A stretch of 64,000 nt of DNA, taken from contig JACIYI010000007.1 of assembly GCA_014360005.1 (NCBI GenBank), positions 62,001-126,000 on the forward strand, read 5' to 3'. The notes below the pieces were generated by a model. It searched no databases. It was not told the DNA's origin and saw only the letters and a list, made by a program, of their open reading frames with translations. Numbering within the stretch: the stretch's first letter is position 1; every line of letters starts with the position of its first letter. Below, in pieces: positions 42,614 to 51,622 of this stretch. The position numbers and the translations under genes are program-made. Source of the stretch: Candidatus Aminicenantota bacterium (lineage in GTDB: Bacteria; Acidobacteriota; Aminicenantia; Aminicenantales; Saccharicenantaceae).

Positions 42614-44314
42614 ATGAAAAAAACCTGGCTGTTCTTAGTTCTGGGACTGGCTCTGGTATGGTGCGGCCTGCTACTGCTCTCAAGCCAGGCGGCCGCTCCA
42701 CTCCTGGAAGACCGGGTGCTCAGCGGGGAAAACTGCACGGTTATCATGGTCGGCAAGAAAGCCTCGGCTGACGGCTCGACCATGACCACCCATACTGCCG
42801 ACTGCGGGATGTGTGACTGGACCTGGCGTTATGTCCCGCCGGCTGACCACCGGCCCGGCACCACCAGGAAGATTTATCGGATTTCCCAGATCCGGACCTG
42901 GCCGCCATCCGAAGGATTAAAGTGGGACCTGATCAAAAGGGACTTCACCGGGGTGGAAATTCCCGAAATACCTCATACGTATGGCTACCTGCATGGTGTT
43001 TTTGGTTACATGAACGACCAGCAGCTGGCCATCGGGGAATCCACCATAGGCAACCGTCCTAAAATGTCCAACCCCACCCAGACTCCGGTCTTCAACATCA
43101 CCATGCTGACCCTGCTGGCCATGGAACGGTGCCGGACCGCTAGGGAAGCCATAAAACTGATGGGCTCTCTGGCTGAAAAATACGGCTACGGGGGCGAGGA
43201 TGGAGGAGAAATGCTGGCCGTGGCTGACCCGGAGGAAGTCTGGGTCTTTGAAATCATGCCGGTCGGGCCGCTCTGGACACCGGAAAGCGGAAAGCCAGGG
43301 GCTGTCTGGTGTGCTCAGAGAGTGCCTGATGACCAGGTCAGCGTTTGCCCCAACGAATCTCGCATCGGGCAAATCGACCTCAAGAATCCTGACTATTTTC
43401 TGGCTTCGGAAAATGTAATTTCTTATGCCGTAGAAAATGGCTACTGGGACCCGAAGAGCGGGCAGCCCTTCAGTTGGAAAAGAGCTTACAGCCCGGCTGA
43501 AGGCAGTGCTAAAGACAATCCCCGCAGAGCCAGGATGTGGCGGTTTTTTGACCTGGTGGCTCCTTCGGCCAAATTTTCCCCTGCCCTGCCTAACATGGAT
43601 TTTCCCTTTTCAGTAAAACCGGACAAACCACTATCGGTCAAAGATGTTATGGAGCTAACCAGGGATAAGGGATACGGGACCTTCTTCGATCCCACCCGGG
43701 GAATAAGAGGCGGTCCTTACAAGAATCCCAACTATGACAGCACGGCTCGTCTGATTAGTGTGCGCCAGGCTGAATATACCACAGTCACCCAGTGCCGGGG
43801 CTGGTTGCCGGCGCCCATCGGCGGAATCGTCTGGCTGGCCTGGGGTGCCCAGGACACTTCCTGCTACCTGCCCTTTTATGCCGGGGTCAAAGCCCTGCCG
43901 GCTTCCTTCAGCCTCGGCGATCACTGGGTATTCAATCGCCAGTCCGCTCGCTGGGCTTTCGATTATGTTGACTTCCACACTCAGGTGGCCTACTCGGTGG
44001 CCATAGCCGAAGTCAAAAAAGCCAGAGAGAAATGGGAAGACGGAGCCCTGAATCAAATTAAGGAAATCGACCGCCAGGCCCTGGAGTTATACCGGAAGAA
44101 CCCAGCTCGGGCTGCGGACTTCCTGACAGCCTTCTCGCTAAACAATGCCGAGAATGTAGTTAGAGCCTGGTGGCAACTGGGCGACGAACTTTTGGTGAAG
44201 TTAAACCATTTAAGTTATTATAACAGTGAGCGGCGCACCATCGAGCGGCGAAAAATGGATTTTCCCGAGACCTGGAAAAAGGCTGTTCGCCTGATAGATA
44301 TCCTTTTCGAATGA
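42614..44314 (+). CDS. exported C69-family dipeptidase (first of tandem pair)
   Basis: A 566-residue Ntn-type hydrolase of the PepD/C69 family. A signal peptide (hydrophobic about 5-24) and a short propeptide precede C41 in ENCTVIMVG, the likely nucleophile exposed after autoprocessing. The family marks ADGSTMTTHT and the GGEDGGEMLAVADPEEVWVFE segment follow. It cleaves dipeptides, most likely in the periplasm. GGAG lies 10 bases upstream of ATG. The next gene is a close paralogue (roughly two thirds of residues look alike), 34 bases downstream, then a small exported protein, forming an operon. Confidence 0.92.
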   Translation: MKKTWLFLVLGLALVWCGLLLLSSQAAAPLLEDRVLSGENCTVIMVGKKASADGSTMTTHTADCGMCDWTWRYVPPADHRPGTTRKIYRISQIRTWPPSEGLKWDLIKRDFTGVEIPEIPHTYGYLHGVFGYMNDQQLAIGESTIGNRPKMSNPTQTPVFNITMLTLLAMERCRTAREAIKLMGSLAEKYGYGGEDGGEMLAVADPEEVWVFEIMPVGPLWTPESGKPGAVWCAQRVPDDQVSVCPNESRIGQIDLKNPDYFLASENVISYAVENGYWDPKSGQPFSWKRAYSPAEGSAKDNPRRARMWRFFDLVAPSAKFSPALPNMDFPFSVKPDKPLSVKDVMELTRDKGYGTFFDPTRGIRGGPYKNPNYDSTARLISVRQAEYTTVTQCRGWLPAPIGGIVWLAWGAQDTSCYLPFYAGVKALPASFSLGDHWVFNRQSARWAFDYVDFHTQVAYSVAIAEVKKAREKWEDGALNQIKEIDRQALELYRKNPARAADFLTAFSLNNAENVVRAWWQLGDELLVKLNHLSYYNSERRTIERRKMDFPETWKKAVRLIDILFE

Positions 44315-44348
44315 CAAAATATAGAAAGCTAGTTGATTGGAGGTTAAC

Positions 44349-46091
44349 ATGAGGAAACGAGCAACTGTCAAGAATCAACGCTGGTACCTGCCGGCGCTGG
44401 TTGTCCTGCTGGCCGTCCTGAGCCTTTTCTATTTTAAGGGACGAGCAGAAAAAACCGACCCCGGGCTGGAAGTAGTCCGGCCGGATGACAACTGCACTTC
44501 AATCCTGGTCGGCCGGCTGGCTTCGGCCGATGGCTCGACCATGACCACCCATACCTGCGATTGCGGCCTGTGCGACTGGACCTGGCGCCATGTGCCGGGA
44601 GCCCGGCACAAAGCTGGGGAGATGAGAAAAATCTACCATATCTCTCAGTTCAAGACCTGGCCCCCGAGCGAAGGCCTGAAATGGGATCTGTACAAAAAGG
44701 ATTTTACCGGCCTGGAAATTCCTGAAGTTCCCTATACCTATGCCTACCATCACGGGATGTTCGGCTACATCAACGAGAAGCAGGTGGCCATCGGCGAATC
44801 AACCATCGGCAACGTCCGCAAGCTAAACAATCCCACGCCCGCCCCGGCTTTTGACATCACTATGCTGACCATCATCGCCATGGAAAGAGCTAGCACCGCC
44901 AGGGAAGCCATCAAAATCATGGGCGAGCTGGCCGAGAAATACGGCTACGGTTTTCATGACAATGGCGAGATGCTGGCGGTGGCAGATCCCAAGGAAGTCT
45001 GGATTTTTGAAATCATGCCGGTCGGCCCGCTCTGGACTCCGCAGAGCGGAAAACCCGGCGCCGTCTGGTGCGCCCAGAGGGTGCCCGATGACCACGTTAG
45101 CGTCTGTCCCAACGAATCCAGAATCGGCGAGATTGACCTGAACAACCCTGATTATTTCATGGCCTCGGCTCATGTCGTTTCCTTCGCCATAGAAAACGGG
45201 CTGTATGACCCGAACCGCGGTCAACCCTTCAACTGGAAAAAAGCTTATTCCCCGGTAACCCAAAGCGCCACCAGTTCCAATGGACGCTATCAGAGGCTCT
45301 GGCGCTTTTTTGACCTGGTAGCTCCTTCCCTGAAGCTTTCTCCCAGCACCCCGAACATGGACCTGCCCTTCTCGGTCAAGCCCGACCGGAAAATTTCTGT
45401 AGCCGATGTCATCAACTTCACCCGCGACCGCAGCTATGGCACCCCTTTTGACCCGGTCAAAGGTCTGCGGGGCGGACCTTTCAAGAACCCCAACTATTAC
45501 CGTCAGACCAGGACCATCTGCGACAGCCGGGCTGAATATTCCACGGTCACCCAGTGCCGGGACTGGCTGCCCGACCCTATCGGCGGAATCGTCTGGATTT
45601 CCTTCGGTTCTCAGGACACTGCCTGCTATATGCCCTTTTATGCCGGAGTGAGCGAATTGCCACGGTCCTTTTCTATCGGCGACCACTGGGTCTTCAACCG
45701 GGATTCGGCCCGCTGGGCTTTTGACTACGTCGACTTTCATGTCCAGGTCATCTACTCTGAAGCCATCAAAGACGTGGAACAGGCGCTACTAAAATACGAA
45801 AAGCCGGTCATCGACCAGATCCCGGAAATTGACCGGAAGGCCGCTGAGTTGTATAAAAAGAATCCCCGGGAAGCCCTGAAATTTCTGACTGGCTTCTGCC
45901 TGAATAATGCCCAGAATGTGGTGAAGGCCTGGTGGGACCTGGGCGACCAGTTGCTGGTTAAATACAACCACCTCTACCTCTATAACGTGGAAAAGAGAAC
46001 TTACCAGCGTCGTTTCCCCACCTATCCCGACCTCTGGCAAAAAGCAGTCAGGGCTTTTGATGTGCTTCTCGAATCTGAAGAGAAAAAATAA
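44349..46091 (+). CDS. exported C69-family dipeptidase (second of tandem pair)
   Basis: A 580-residue paralogue of the preceding enzyme. A basic N-terminus and hydrophobic segment (about 12-30) precede C49 in DDNCTSILVG as nucleophile. The start is the ATG at 44349, 5 bases after GGAGG; the TTG at 44337 upstream is not needed. Near-identical blocks with the first copy (WPPSEGLKWDL, GPLWTP, WCAQRVPDD, PNESRIG) show a local duplication. Sequence differences cluster in the linker regions, so the copies may differ in dipeptide preference. The DUF6305-like gene follows after 12 bases. Confidence 0.92.
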   Translation: MRKRATVKNQRWYLPALVVLLAVLSLFYFKGRAEKTDPGLEVVRPDDNCTSILVGRLASADGSTMTTHTCDCGLCDWTWRHVPGARHKAGEMRKIYHISQFKTWPPSEGLKWDLYKKDFTGLEIPEVPYTYAYHHGMFGYINEKQVAIGESTIGNVRKLNNPTPAPAFDITMLTIIAMERASTAREAIKIMGELAEKYGYGFHDNGEMLAVADPKEVWIFEIMPVGPLWTPQSGKPGAVWCAQRVPDDHVSVCPNESRIGEIDLNNPDYFMASAHVVSFAIENGLYDPNRGQPFNWKKAYSPVTQSATSSNGRYQRLWRFFDLVAPSLKLSPSTPNMDLPFSVKPDRKISVADVINFTRDRSYGTPFDPVKGLRGGPFKNPNYYRQTRTICDSRAEYSTVTQCRDWLPDPIGGIVWISFGSQDTACYMPFYAGVSELPRSFSIGDHWVFNRDSARWAFDYVDFHVQVIYSEAIKDVEQALLKYEKPVIDQIPEIDRKAAELYKKNPREALKFLTGFCLNNAQNVVKAWWDLGDQLLVKYNHLYLYNVEKRTYQRRFPTYPDLWQKAVRAFDVLLESEEKK

Positions 46092-46103
46092 CTGGAGGAT
46101 ACC

Positions 46104-46757
46104 ATGAAAAAAATAAATCTCTGGTTAACCGTAATAGCGGTTCTGATGCTGGCCGCGGGCTGGTGGCTGTTCGCTCAGACGGTGCCCAAGGCCAGCCTGC
46201 CGGTGCTGACCACCTCTGCCGGTCAGAGCCCGGATGTCACCACTATCAACATCATCATGGAAGAAGCCGGACTGGGCTATGATTACTGTGATGTTCCCAC
46301 GCCTGAAATCCTGGCCGAGGGGGTCGGCCTGGGTGACCGGGAGTCCGAGCCCGGCTTTCATGCCGAAGTCCATACCGACCTGACCAAATTCAAGAAGGGT
46401 ACACCCTACCGGACAGTGATTATGGCTATTGGAGCCAGCCTTAAAGGCATGGGCGCTTCCGGGTTGACGGTTGAAGCCGAGGAAGCCCGCCTGAAGAAGG
46501 TTATCGATTATTGCCAGGCTAATCAGATTTTCATCATCGCCGTCCACCTCGGTGGCGAGTCCAAGCGCGGAGCCCCGGGCAGTGATAATGAAAGGATGAT
46601 AGAGGCCGTGGCCCCCCGGGCCAACCTGCTTATCGTTACCCGGGATGGAAACAAGGATGGCCGTTTCAGCCAGATTGCCACCCGGAAGAATATTCCTCTG
46701 CTGGAAGTGAATTATGCCCTGGAGATAGTGGACCTGCTAAAAAAGGTTTTCCAGTAG
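46104..46757 (+). CDS. exported DUF6305-like protein in the dipeptidase operon
   Basis: A 217-residue exported protein with a signal peptide (hydrophobic about 6-24). The mature part begins LPVLTTSAGQSPDV, a flavodoxin- or Rossmann-like first strand-loop with nucleotide- or phosphate-binding appearance. A central helix follows, then IFIIAVHLGG, the ANLLIVTRDG strand and IPLLEVNYALE. I recall this pattern from DUF6305 but am not certain. It is translated 12 bases after the second C69 gene with GGAGG upstream. It could bind a peptide product or be a sensor for the operon. Confidence 0.65.
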   Translation: MKKINLWLTVIAVLMLAAGWWLFAQTVPKASLPVLTTSAGQSPDVTTINIIMEEAGLGYDYCDVPTPEILAEGVGLGDRESEPGFHAEVHTDLTKFKKGTPYRTVIMAIGASLKGMGASGLTVEAEEARLKKVIDYCQANQIFIIAVHLGGESKRGAPGSDNERMIEAVAPRANLLIVTRDGNKDGRFSQIATRKNIPLLEVNYALEIVDLLKKVFQ

Positions 46758-46796
46758 CAGAATGAAGGGTCGGAACCCAGAAAAGTCGGCTTTATT

Positions 46797-47318
46797 TTAA
46801 ACGAGATTGGATTGCAGTTTTTTCTGGGCTTTCTGCAGCAGCTCGTCCCCTTCCCGGATCAGGTCGTTGAGCCGGGCTATGGCCAAGCGGCATTTAAGGT
46901 TTTCCATTTTCCTCTTGCCCTTACCCTGGTGCTCAAAATACTTTTGCAGGTATGATTCCAGCTCGTCAGCCGAAAACAACCGCGGCAGGCAGGCATCCGA
47001 AAGGAGAAGCCTTTTTATCTCTTCATAGTCAACCTTTTCACCCAGAGCCAGCTTGAGGTCGCGGGCCGTTTCTTCCCGCCAATTGGCATATTCGGGTGTG
47101 GAATACGGAGGCAAAGGGCCGAGCAACTTCCTGGCCTCTTTCATCACCTCTTCAAAAAATAATTTTCCTTCTTTCAACAAGCTTTTGGCCCGATAATATT
47201 CAGGACTGGAGGCCGGGGTCTGGTCTTCAAGATAGATCCGGAAAAGGCTCACCGATTGGACCAGGGCTTCATAGGCTGACCTGAGCTTGACCTCAAAATT
47301 AAAATCCATAGGTTTCAT
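46797..47318 (-). CDS. hypothetical helical cytoplasmic protein
   Basis: A 173-residue protein I do not recognise. It is all-helical by appearance, charged, without signal or membrane segments, and contains several possible coiled-coil stretches (LKEGKLFFEEVMKEARK, KCRLAIARLNDLIRE). The ATG at 47318 has a strong AAGGAGGG site 5 bases upstream, so the longer reading to 47360 is not needed. It is the last gene of a minus-strand run with the serine hydrolase, CBM9 and ProX genes, and converges on the C69 operon. Confidence 0.65.
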   Translation of the reverse strand: MKPMDFNFEVKLRSAYEALVQSVSLFRIYLEDQTPASSPEYYRAKSLLKEGKLFFEEVMKEARKLLGPLPPYSTPEYANWREETARDLKLALGEKVDYEEIKRLLLSDACLPRLFSADELESYLQKYFEHQGKGKRKMENLKCRLAIARLNDLIREGDELLQKAQKKLQSNLV

Positions 47319-47388
47319 CCTACCCTCCTTAAGGGGTCGAGCTACATTCCAGCATAACAATTTTTTGCTTCATTTTCAAAATTGAAAA

Positions 47389-48597
47389 TTATTTTTTGAT
47401 GATGGAAGCGGCCACCACGTTAGCCACCTTGCTGCGCAGGCTAATGATTTCACCCTTATCATCAGGATGAACCCGGTTAGTTAAGAAAATAACCGCCGTG
47501 GCCGTTTCCGGGTCAATCCAGATGGAAGTTCCGGTGTAGCCGGAATGCCCGTATGAAGTCCAGCCGAACAGGTCACCGCGGACAGTGGCGTAATCAGAAT
47601 CCAGGTCCCAGCCAAAACCGCGGCCGGCAAATTTCAGGTGGGGGAAAATTTCGGTCATCCGGTCCACCGCCAGGGGGCTCAGGATTCTTACTCCCCGGTA
47701 AACACCATGGTTAAGCATCATCTGAGCGAAAATGGCCAGGTCATCGGCAGTGGAAAACAGGCCAGCGTTGCCGGATATCCCTCCCTGAAGACGAGCCAGA
47801 GGGTCATGCACAACTCCCCTGAGGGGTTGGCCTTCGATGACTTCGGTTGGCACGCAGCGGCTTCGGACTTCAGGTGGCGGGTTGAAAAAAGTTGAGCTCA
47901 TTCCCAGCGGCTGGAAGATATTTTTTCTGGAAAACTCGGCCAGATCCTGGCCAGAGACCAGCTTGATGATATGGGCCAGGATGATGTAATTCAGACAGCT
48001 GTAGACAAATTTCTCTCCTGGCCTGTATTCTTTACGGATAGCAGCGATCTGCTTTACTAGGACCTCAGTCGGACAGGGGTCGCCGTAGCGGGCGGCTACT
48101 TCTTTGGGGTCGGTATAGGGTGGCAGGCCTGAAGTGTGGGTAAGCAGGTGAAATAATCTGACTTCTTCGCCCGGTATACCCTTTTCCTCAATGTAGGGAA
48201 CGAATTCTGGAATATAGGTTTTCACCCTTTCCCAGAGCCTGAGCTCTCCCCTTTCTACCAGAATCATAATGGAAGTAGCAGTGGCAATGGGCTTGGTCAG
48301 CGAGGCCAGGTCAAAAATCATATCCAGCTTCATAGGGGCTGGCTCTGGCACCAGCTGGCTGTGGCCGTAAGCCTTTCGCCAGACAACTTTTCCCTGCCTG
48401 GTTACCAGCAGAACCCCCCCGGGGAAATCTTTCCGTTCCAGGGCTCCGGCTATAATCTCGTCCAGTAGGGACAGTCTTCTGGAGTCCAGACCCGCTTCTT
48501 CCGGCCGGGCCAGCGGTAACCGAACTTGGGCCGGGGCCAGGTTACAGGCCAGCATCACCAGGGCCAGGGTCAAAAGAAAAAAAGTCCTTCTCTTCAT
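47389..48597 (-). CDS. exported serine hydrolase, beta-lactamase class C / EstB family
   Basis: A 402-residue protein with a signal peptide (about 1-24). The SxxK motif is S99-L-T-K102, the Tyr of the second motif is Y199 in KFVYSCLN, and the third box is HSGYTG near residue 345. These form the serine beta-lactamase/DD-peptidase active site. In this family members act as esterases, D-aminopeptidases or transpeptidase-like enzymes, and true beta-lactamase action is not implied. GGGAGG lies 6 bases before ATG. It is downstream of the CBM9 protein (11-base gap) and might act on cell-wall or peptide material. Confidence 0.9.
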   Translation of the reverse strand: MKRRTFFLLTLALVMLACNLAPAQVRLPLARPEEAGLDSRRLSLLDEIIAGALERKDFPGGVLLVTRQGKVVWRKAYGHSQLVPEPAPMKLDMIFDLASLTKPIATATSIMILVERGELRLWERVKTYIPEFVPYIEEKGIPGEEVRLFHLLTHTSGLPPYTDPKEVAARYGDPCPTEVLVKQIAAIRKEYRPGEKFVYSCLNYIILAHIIKLVSGQDLAEFSRKNIFQPLGMSSTFFNPPPEVRSRCVPTEVIEGQPLRGVVHDPLARLQGGISGNAGLFSTADDLAIFAQMMLNHGVYRGVRILSPLAVDRMTEIFPHLKFAGRGFGWDLDSDYATVRGDLFGWTSYGHSGYTGTSIWIDPETATAVIFLTNRVHPDDKGEIISLRSKVANVVAASIIKK

Positions 48598-48608
48598 CGC
48601 AGCCTCCC

Positions 48609-49733
48609 TCAGCGGGCTTCGGTCTTCCAGACCAGCCCATCCTGCCTTATGTGCAATTTTTCACCCTTTTTACCGGTGTAGATGGCTTCAAACAGGTTGG
48701 GGGTGGCCTGGACCTGCGGTGGATAATCCCAGCCTCTGACTTTCAGGGTTTTGTCCCGGGCCAGCTTAAGCTCTTCCAGGCTGAGGGCAAATCGACCATT
48801 CTGCATGAAAAAATCCCGCTGCCGGTAATAAATCAGACGCAGGGCCCACCGGACCTCCGCTTCGGGGTCTTCCTCACAATATTCCCGGGCCTTCCCGGCT
48901 TCAGTTGAAGTAAACTGGACGTAGCCCCACATCTCCGGGTAGTGGATGTTGATCAGGCCCTGCGGGGCCCAGGTCCAGTTGTCTTCAGGAAGAACCCGCC
49001 CGCTGGTTTTATCTTTCATTTTGACATAGGCGCCATCTTCCACTACCGTCCTGTATTCAACCCGGGAGAAATTAATTCGCCAGCGGTCGCCGCTCTCGGG
49101 CTTTTTCTTAAAAGGTGCAGCTTCCTTCAGCACCTCCCAGGGGATGGCAATTTCCACCGACCAGCCGCGGTCTTTGTCGGCAGGATTATTGATGGTCCCG
49201 TCAACTCTAACCGCCGTTTTCAGTCCCTGGATATCCCAGGAGTGAATGGCCGGACCGTCATCCCGGTACGGTTTAACCAGGAATAGGTCCCAGACCGTGT
49301 TCAGGGCATTGATTTCCAGCTCATAATAATTGTGAGTATCGCCGTCAGGGTCGATGAAGACTTCAAAGTCGTTGTCCTGATAAATTATGGAATCCCGGGC
49401 AGTAAGAGTGGCCCAGACGTGTGGCTCTTCCAGCTCTGCCCCGATGTAAAAATACTCATCATCCCAGAGCATCTTGACCCTCGTCTTATACCTTGGCCGG
49501 GGATGGTTTTTGCCAGAGATATCCAGAAAATCTTCCGACCAGTAAACCTTTTTCCAAGATTTCTCCACCAGCCGGCCGTCGATGAGTATCGGGTCAGCCG
49601 TTCGGTGACACATATAATAGCGCAGGACCGGTTTGATTTTTGGGACTTCCACTTTATAAAGTTCAGAAAACAGGGGCGGACCGGCCAGGTAGATGAGACT
49701 AAGGACCAGGATATGAGCAACCATCTTTTTCAT
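48609..49733 (-). CDS. exported CBM9-like carbohydrate-binding protein
   Basis: A 374-residue exported protein with a signal peptide (about 4-23). Most of the mature part is a CBM9-like beta-sandwich (about 45-290) with typical segments: DPILIDGRLVEKSWKK, RVKMLWDDEYFYIGAELEEPH and DNDFEVFIDPDGDTHNYYELEINALNT (aromatic and acidic residues for sugar and calcium binding). The C-terminal part is uncharacterised. Domains of this sort usually bind reducing ends of sugars. The start is the ATG at 49733, with AAAAGG and GGAGG upstream; the TTG at 49763 is not favoured. It begins 7 bases after the ProX-like gene. Confidence 0.85.
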   Translation of the reverse strand: MKKMVAHILVLSLIYLAGPPLFSELYKVEVPKIKPVLRYYMCHRTADPILIDGRLVEKSWKKVYWSEDFLDISGKNHPRPRYKTRVKMLWDDEYFYIGAELEEPHVWATLTARDSIIYQDNDFEVFIDPDGDTHNYYELEINALNTVWDLFLVKPYRDDGPAIHSWDIQGLKTAVRVDGTINNPADKDRGWSVEIAIPWEVLKEAAPFKKKPESGDRWRINFSRVEYRTVVEDGAYVKMKDKTSGRVLPEDNWTWAPQGLINIHYPEMWGYVQFTSTEAGKAREYCEEDPEAEVRWALRLIYYRQRDFFMQNGRFALSLEELKLARDKTLKVRGWDYPPQVQATPNLFEAIYTGKKGEKLHIRQDGLVWKTEAR

Positions 49734-49740
49734 TAGCCTT

Positions 49741-50283
49741 TTACCTCCGTTCAGGATTTTCAATATCGATTTTCATTTCCAGAAAGATGAGTTTCTGGCC
49801 GCACCATTCCAAGAATTTTAAGAAATCCTCTCTGGAAATCTGCACGGTGGAAGTATTGACGTTGGGATGGAAATTGAGCCTGGTTTCAGTCATCAGGTCC
49901 CGGTCCACCACCACCCTGACTTCCCTGGCCGCCGGGTGGATCAGGCCGAAGGGTGAGACCGCACCTGCCTTCAGTCCCAGAAACCGCTGCAACCGTTCCG
50001 GGGAAGCAAAACTCAGCCGGTCCTCGGCCAGGGCTTGAGTCAACCATTTCAGGTCTATCTTTTTTTCTCCCCTGACCAGCACCAGATAATGGCGGTTGCC
50101 CCGGTAATTCCTGATGAACAGATTCTTGCAATGGGCTCCGCCCCGATCTTTCCAGTAAAGGCTTGATTCCTCCATGGTGAAGACGGGCGGATGCTCAAAC
50201 CTTTGCCACTTGATTCCCAGGCGGTCGAGAGTCTCCAGCACCTCTTTTTCTTCCGGGCTCAACTTCTCACTCCTGAGCAACAT
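49741..50283 (-). CDS. YbaK/ProX-like prolyl-tRNA deacylase domain protein
   Basis: A 180-residue protein with the YbaK/ProX fold. It shows EHPPVFTMEE, then CKNLFIRN, KKIDLKWL, the conserved SPFGLIHP loop and HPNVNTSTVQIS, all typical of trans-editing ProXp-ala proteins that hydrolyse Ala-tRNAPro. It is cytoplasmic. The ATG at 50283 lies within a few bases of the predicted transcription start. A TTG at 50262 with AGGAG 7 bases upstream is an alternative start that would give SPEEKEVLETL as N-terminus, which fits the family better. It leads the minus-strand operon. Confidence 0.88.
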   Translation of the reverse strand: MLLRSEKLSPEEKEVLETLDRLGIKWQRFEHPPVFTMEESSLYWKDRGGAHCKNLFIRNYRGNRHYLVLVRGEKKIDLKWLTQALAEDRLSFASPERLQRFLGLKAGAVSPFGLIHPAAREVRVVVDRDLMTETRLNFHPNVNTSTVQISREDFLKFLEWCGQKLIFLEMKIDIENPERR

Positions 50284-50293
50284 TCACCCGCCT

Positions 50294-50321
50294 ATTTTAC
50301 TCAAAGCTGAAAAACTTTAAA
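50294..50321 (-). promoter_or_regulatory. divergent promoter for the ProX-CBM9-hydrolase operon
   Basis: The palindrome TTTAAA (50316-50321) is followed on the minus strand, 16 bases away, by TAAAAT (50299-50294). The same TTTAAA serves as -35 for the plus-strand promoter. Transcription would start near 50287, almost at the ATG. Confidence 0.35.
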
Positions 50322-50344
50322 GCTATCCGGTCTTTTCGTATAAT
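50316..50344 (+). promoter_or_regulatory. sigma70-type promoter for the ene-reductase gene
   Basis: TTTAAA at 50316-50321, 17 bases, then a perfect TATAAT at 50339-50344. Transcription should start near 50351, leaving a short leader of about 14 bases before the ATG at 50365. Confidence 0.5.
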
Positions 50345-50364
50345 TCTTTTGATTTGATAGAAAG

Positions 50365-51453
50365 ATGACTTCCTGTTTATTTACATCCATCAATATCGGC
50401 CGATTGAGGCTTATTAACAGGTTCGTTCGCTCAGCTACCCATGATTACCTGGCCGATGACCAGCAGGGCTTTATCCGCCCGGCTCAACTGGAGCTCTACC
50501 GGCATCTGGCTGAAGGCGAGATCGGGCTTATCATCACCGGGCATGCCTATGTTCACCCTTCGGGCAAGGCCAGCCCTCGTCAGATAGCAGTCGATGATGA
50601 CCGCAAAATTCCTGGTCTGGCCAGACTGGCTGAAGCTGTCCACCAGAGCAGCCGCGGCTCCCTGGTTTTTATGCAGATTTCACATGCCGGACGTCAGACC
50701 AGTCCGGCTCTATGCGGCCAGCAACCCCTGGCTCCATCCGCCGTTTATGACCCAGTTTCCAGAGTTCTGCCCCGGGAACTGACGGTGGAAGAAATCTACC
50801 AGGTGATTGAGTGGTTTGTAAAAGCCGCAGGCCGGGCCAGGCAGGCTGGTTTTGACGGAGTTCAGCTTCATGCCGGGCATGGTTACCTGCTGAGCAGCTT
50901 TATTTCACCCCATACCAACCGCCGCCTCGATGACTGGGGAGGAAGCTCCGAAAACCGGTCCCGCATCATCAGAGAAATAATAGCCGGTATCCGTCAGACC
51001 TGCGGTCCTGAATTTCCGCTAATAATCAAGATGAACGCCACCGACCATCTGCCCGGAGGCCTTACCCTGGAAGAAGCCGCGAACATCGCCATTTCTCTGG
51101 AACAGGCCGGACTTCAGGCCATAGAAATCAGCGGGGGCATGAATGAAGCCGGACTGGGATCAGTCTGGCCTGGTTTGAGAGCCGAAGAAGAAGAGGGCTA
51201 TTTTGTCCCTCTGGCCGCTTCCATCAAGAAAATCTTGAAAATCCCGGTCATCGGCCTGGGTGGCATCCGGACTTATCGGGTGGCAGAGAAACTGGTGGCC
51301 AGTGGCCAGGTCGATTTAATCTCCATGAGTCGCCCCTTTATCAACCATCCCGGCCTGGTAAAAGATTTCAGGACCCGGCATCTGGAAAAATCGCCCTGTC
51401 TTTCCTGCAACAAGTGCTTTAATCCCAGGGGTATAAGCTGCCGGCAAAAATAG
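50365..51453 (+). CDS. Old Yellow Enzyme-family NADH:flavin oxidoreductase (ene-reductase)
   Basis: A 362-residue FMN TIM barrel. Key motifs are ISHAGRQ, LHAGHGYLLSSFISP with the substrate-binding His/His or His/Tyr, and NRRLDDWGG. The C-terminus ends in CLSCNKC and a final cysteine (C-x2-C-x2-C-x7-C), so a 4Fe-4S site is possible as in the 2,4-dienoyl-CoA reductase branch, though here the C-terminal domain is short. It would reduce activated double bonds (2-enoates). No strong ribosome binding site is seen, consistent with a short leader. It begins the run of amino-acid genes on the plus strand. Confidence 0.88.
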   Translation: MTSCLFTSINIGRLRLINRFVRSATHDYLADDQQGFIRPAQLELYRHLAEGEIGLIITGHAYVHPSGKASPRQIAVDDDRKIPGLARLAEAVHQSSRGSLVFMQISHAGRQTSPALCGQQPLAPSAVYDPVSRVLPRELTVEEIYQVIEWFVKAAGRARQAGFDGVQLHAGHGYLLSSFISPHTNRRLDDWGGSSENRSRIIREIIAGIRQTCGPEFPLIIKMNATDHLPGGLTLEEAANIAISLEQAGLQAIEISGGMNEAGLGSVWPGLRAEEEEGYFVPLAASIKKILKIPVIGLGGIRTYRVAEKLVASGQVDLISMSRPFINHPGLVKDFRTRHLEKSPCLSCNKCFNPRGISCRQK

Positions 51454-51473
51454 AACCGGGACCCGCCCGCTGA

Positions 51474-51511
51474 AATGATAGCAATACCTGCTTCATCAAG
51501 GGTTTATCATT
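51474..51511. repeat. 7-base inverted repeat in the intergenic region 51454-51622
   Basis: AATGATA (51474-51480) and TATCATT (51505-51511) are inverted copies 24 bases apart, in the 169-base gap before the class V aminotransferase gene. It may be an operator-like site or chance. A weaker TGCCAAT/ATTGGGCA pair lies at 51514-51539. Confidence 0.3.
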
Positions 51512-51576
51512 CCTGCCAATTATTGCTTCAGATTGGGCAGCCACCTCAGGGTGTGGTCAGATTTTTTTAAATTTAT

Positions 51577-51603
51577 TTGAATTTTTGCCAGAAATTTTAT
51601 AAA
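51577..51603 (+). promoter_or_regulatory. possible promoter for the class V aminotransferase gene
   Basis: TTGAAT (51577-51582) and TATAAA (51598-51603) are present, but only 15 bases apart. The AT-rich context fits a promoter. The short spacer lowers confidence. The start at 51623 has no ribosome binding site. Confidence 0.3.
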
Positions 51604-51622
51604 AATATCTCTTATTACTCCA

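Noticed and set aside
51541-51570. CCAC/GTGG stem followed by seven T as terminator for the ene-reductase gene
   Set aside because: The stem has only four pairs and sits about 90 bases after the stop codon, so it is too weak to call.
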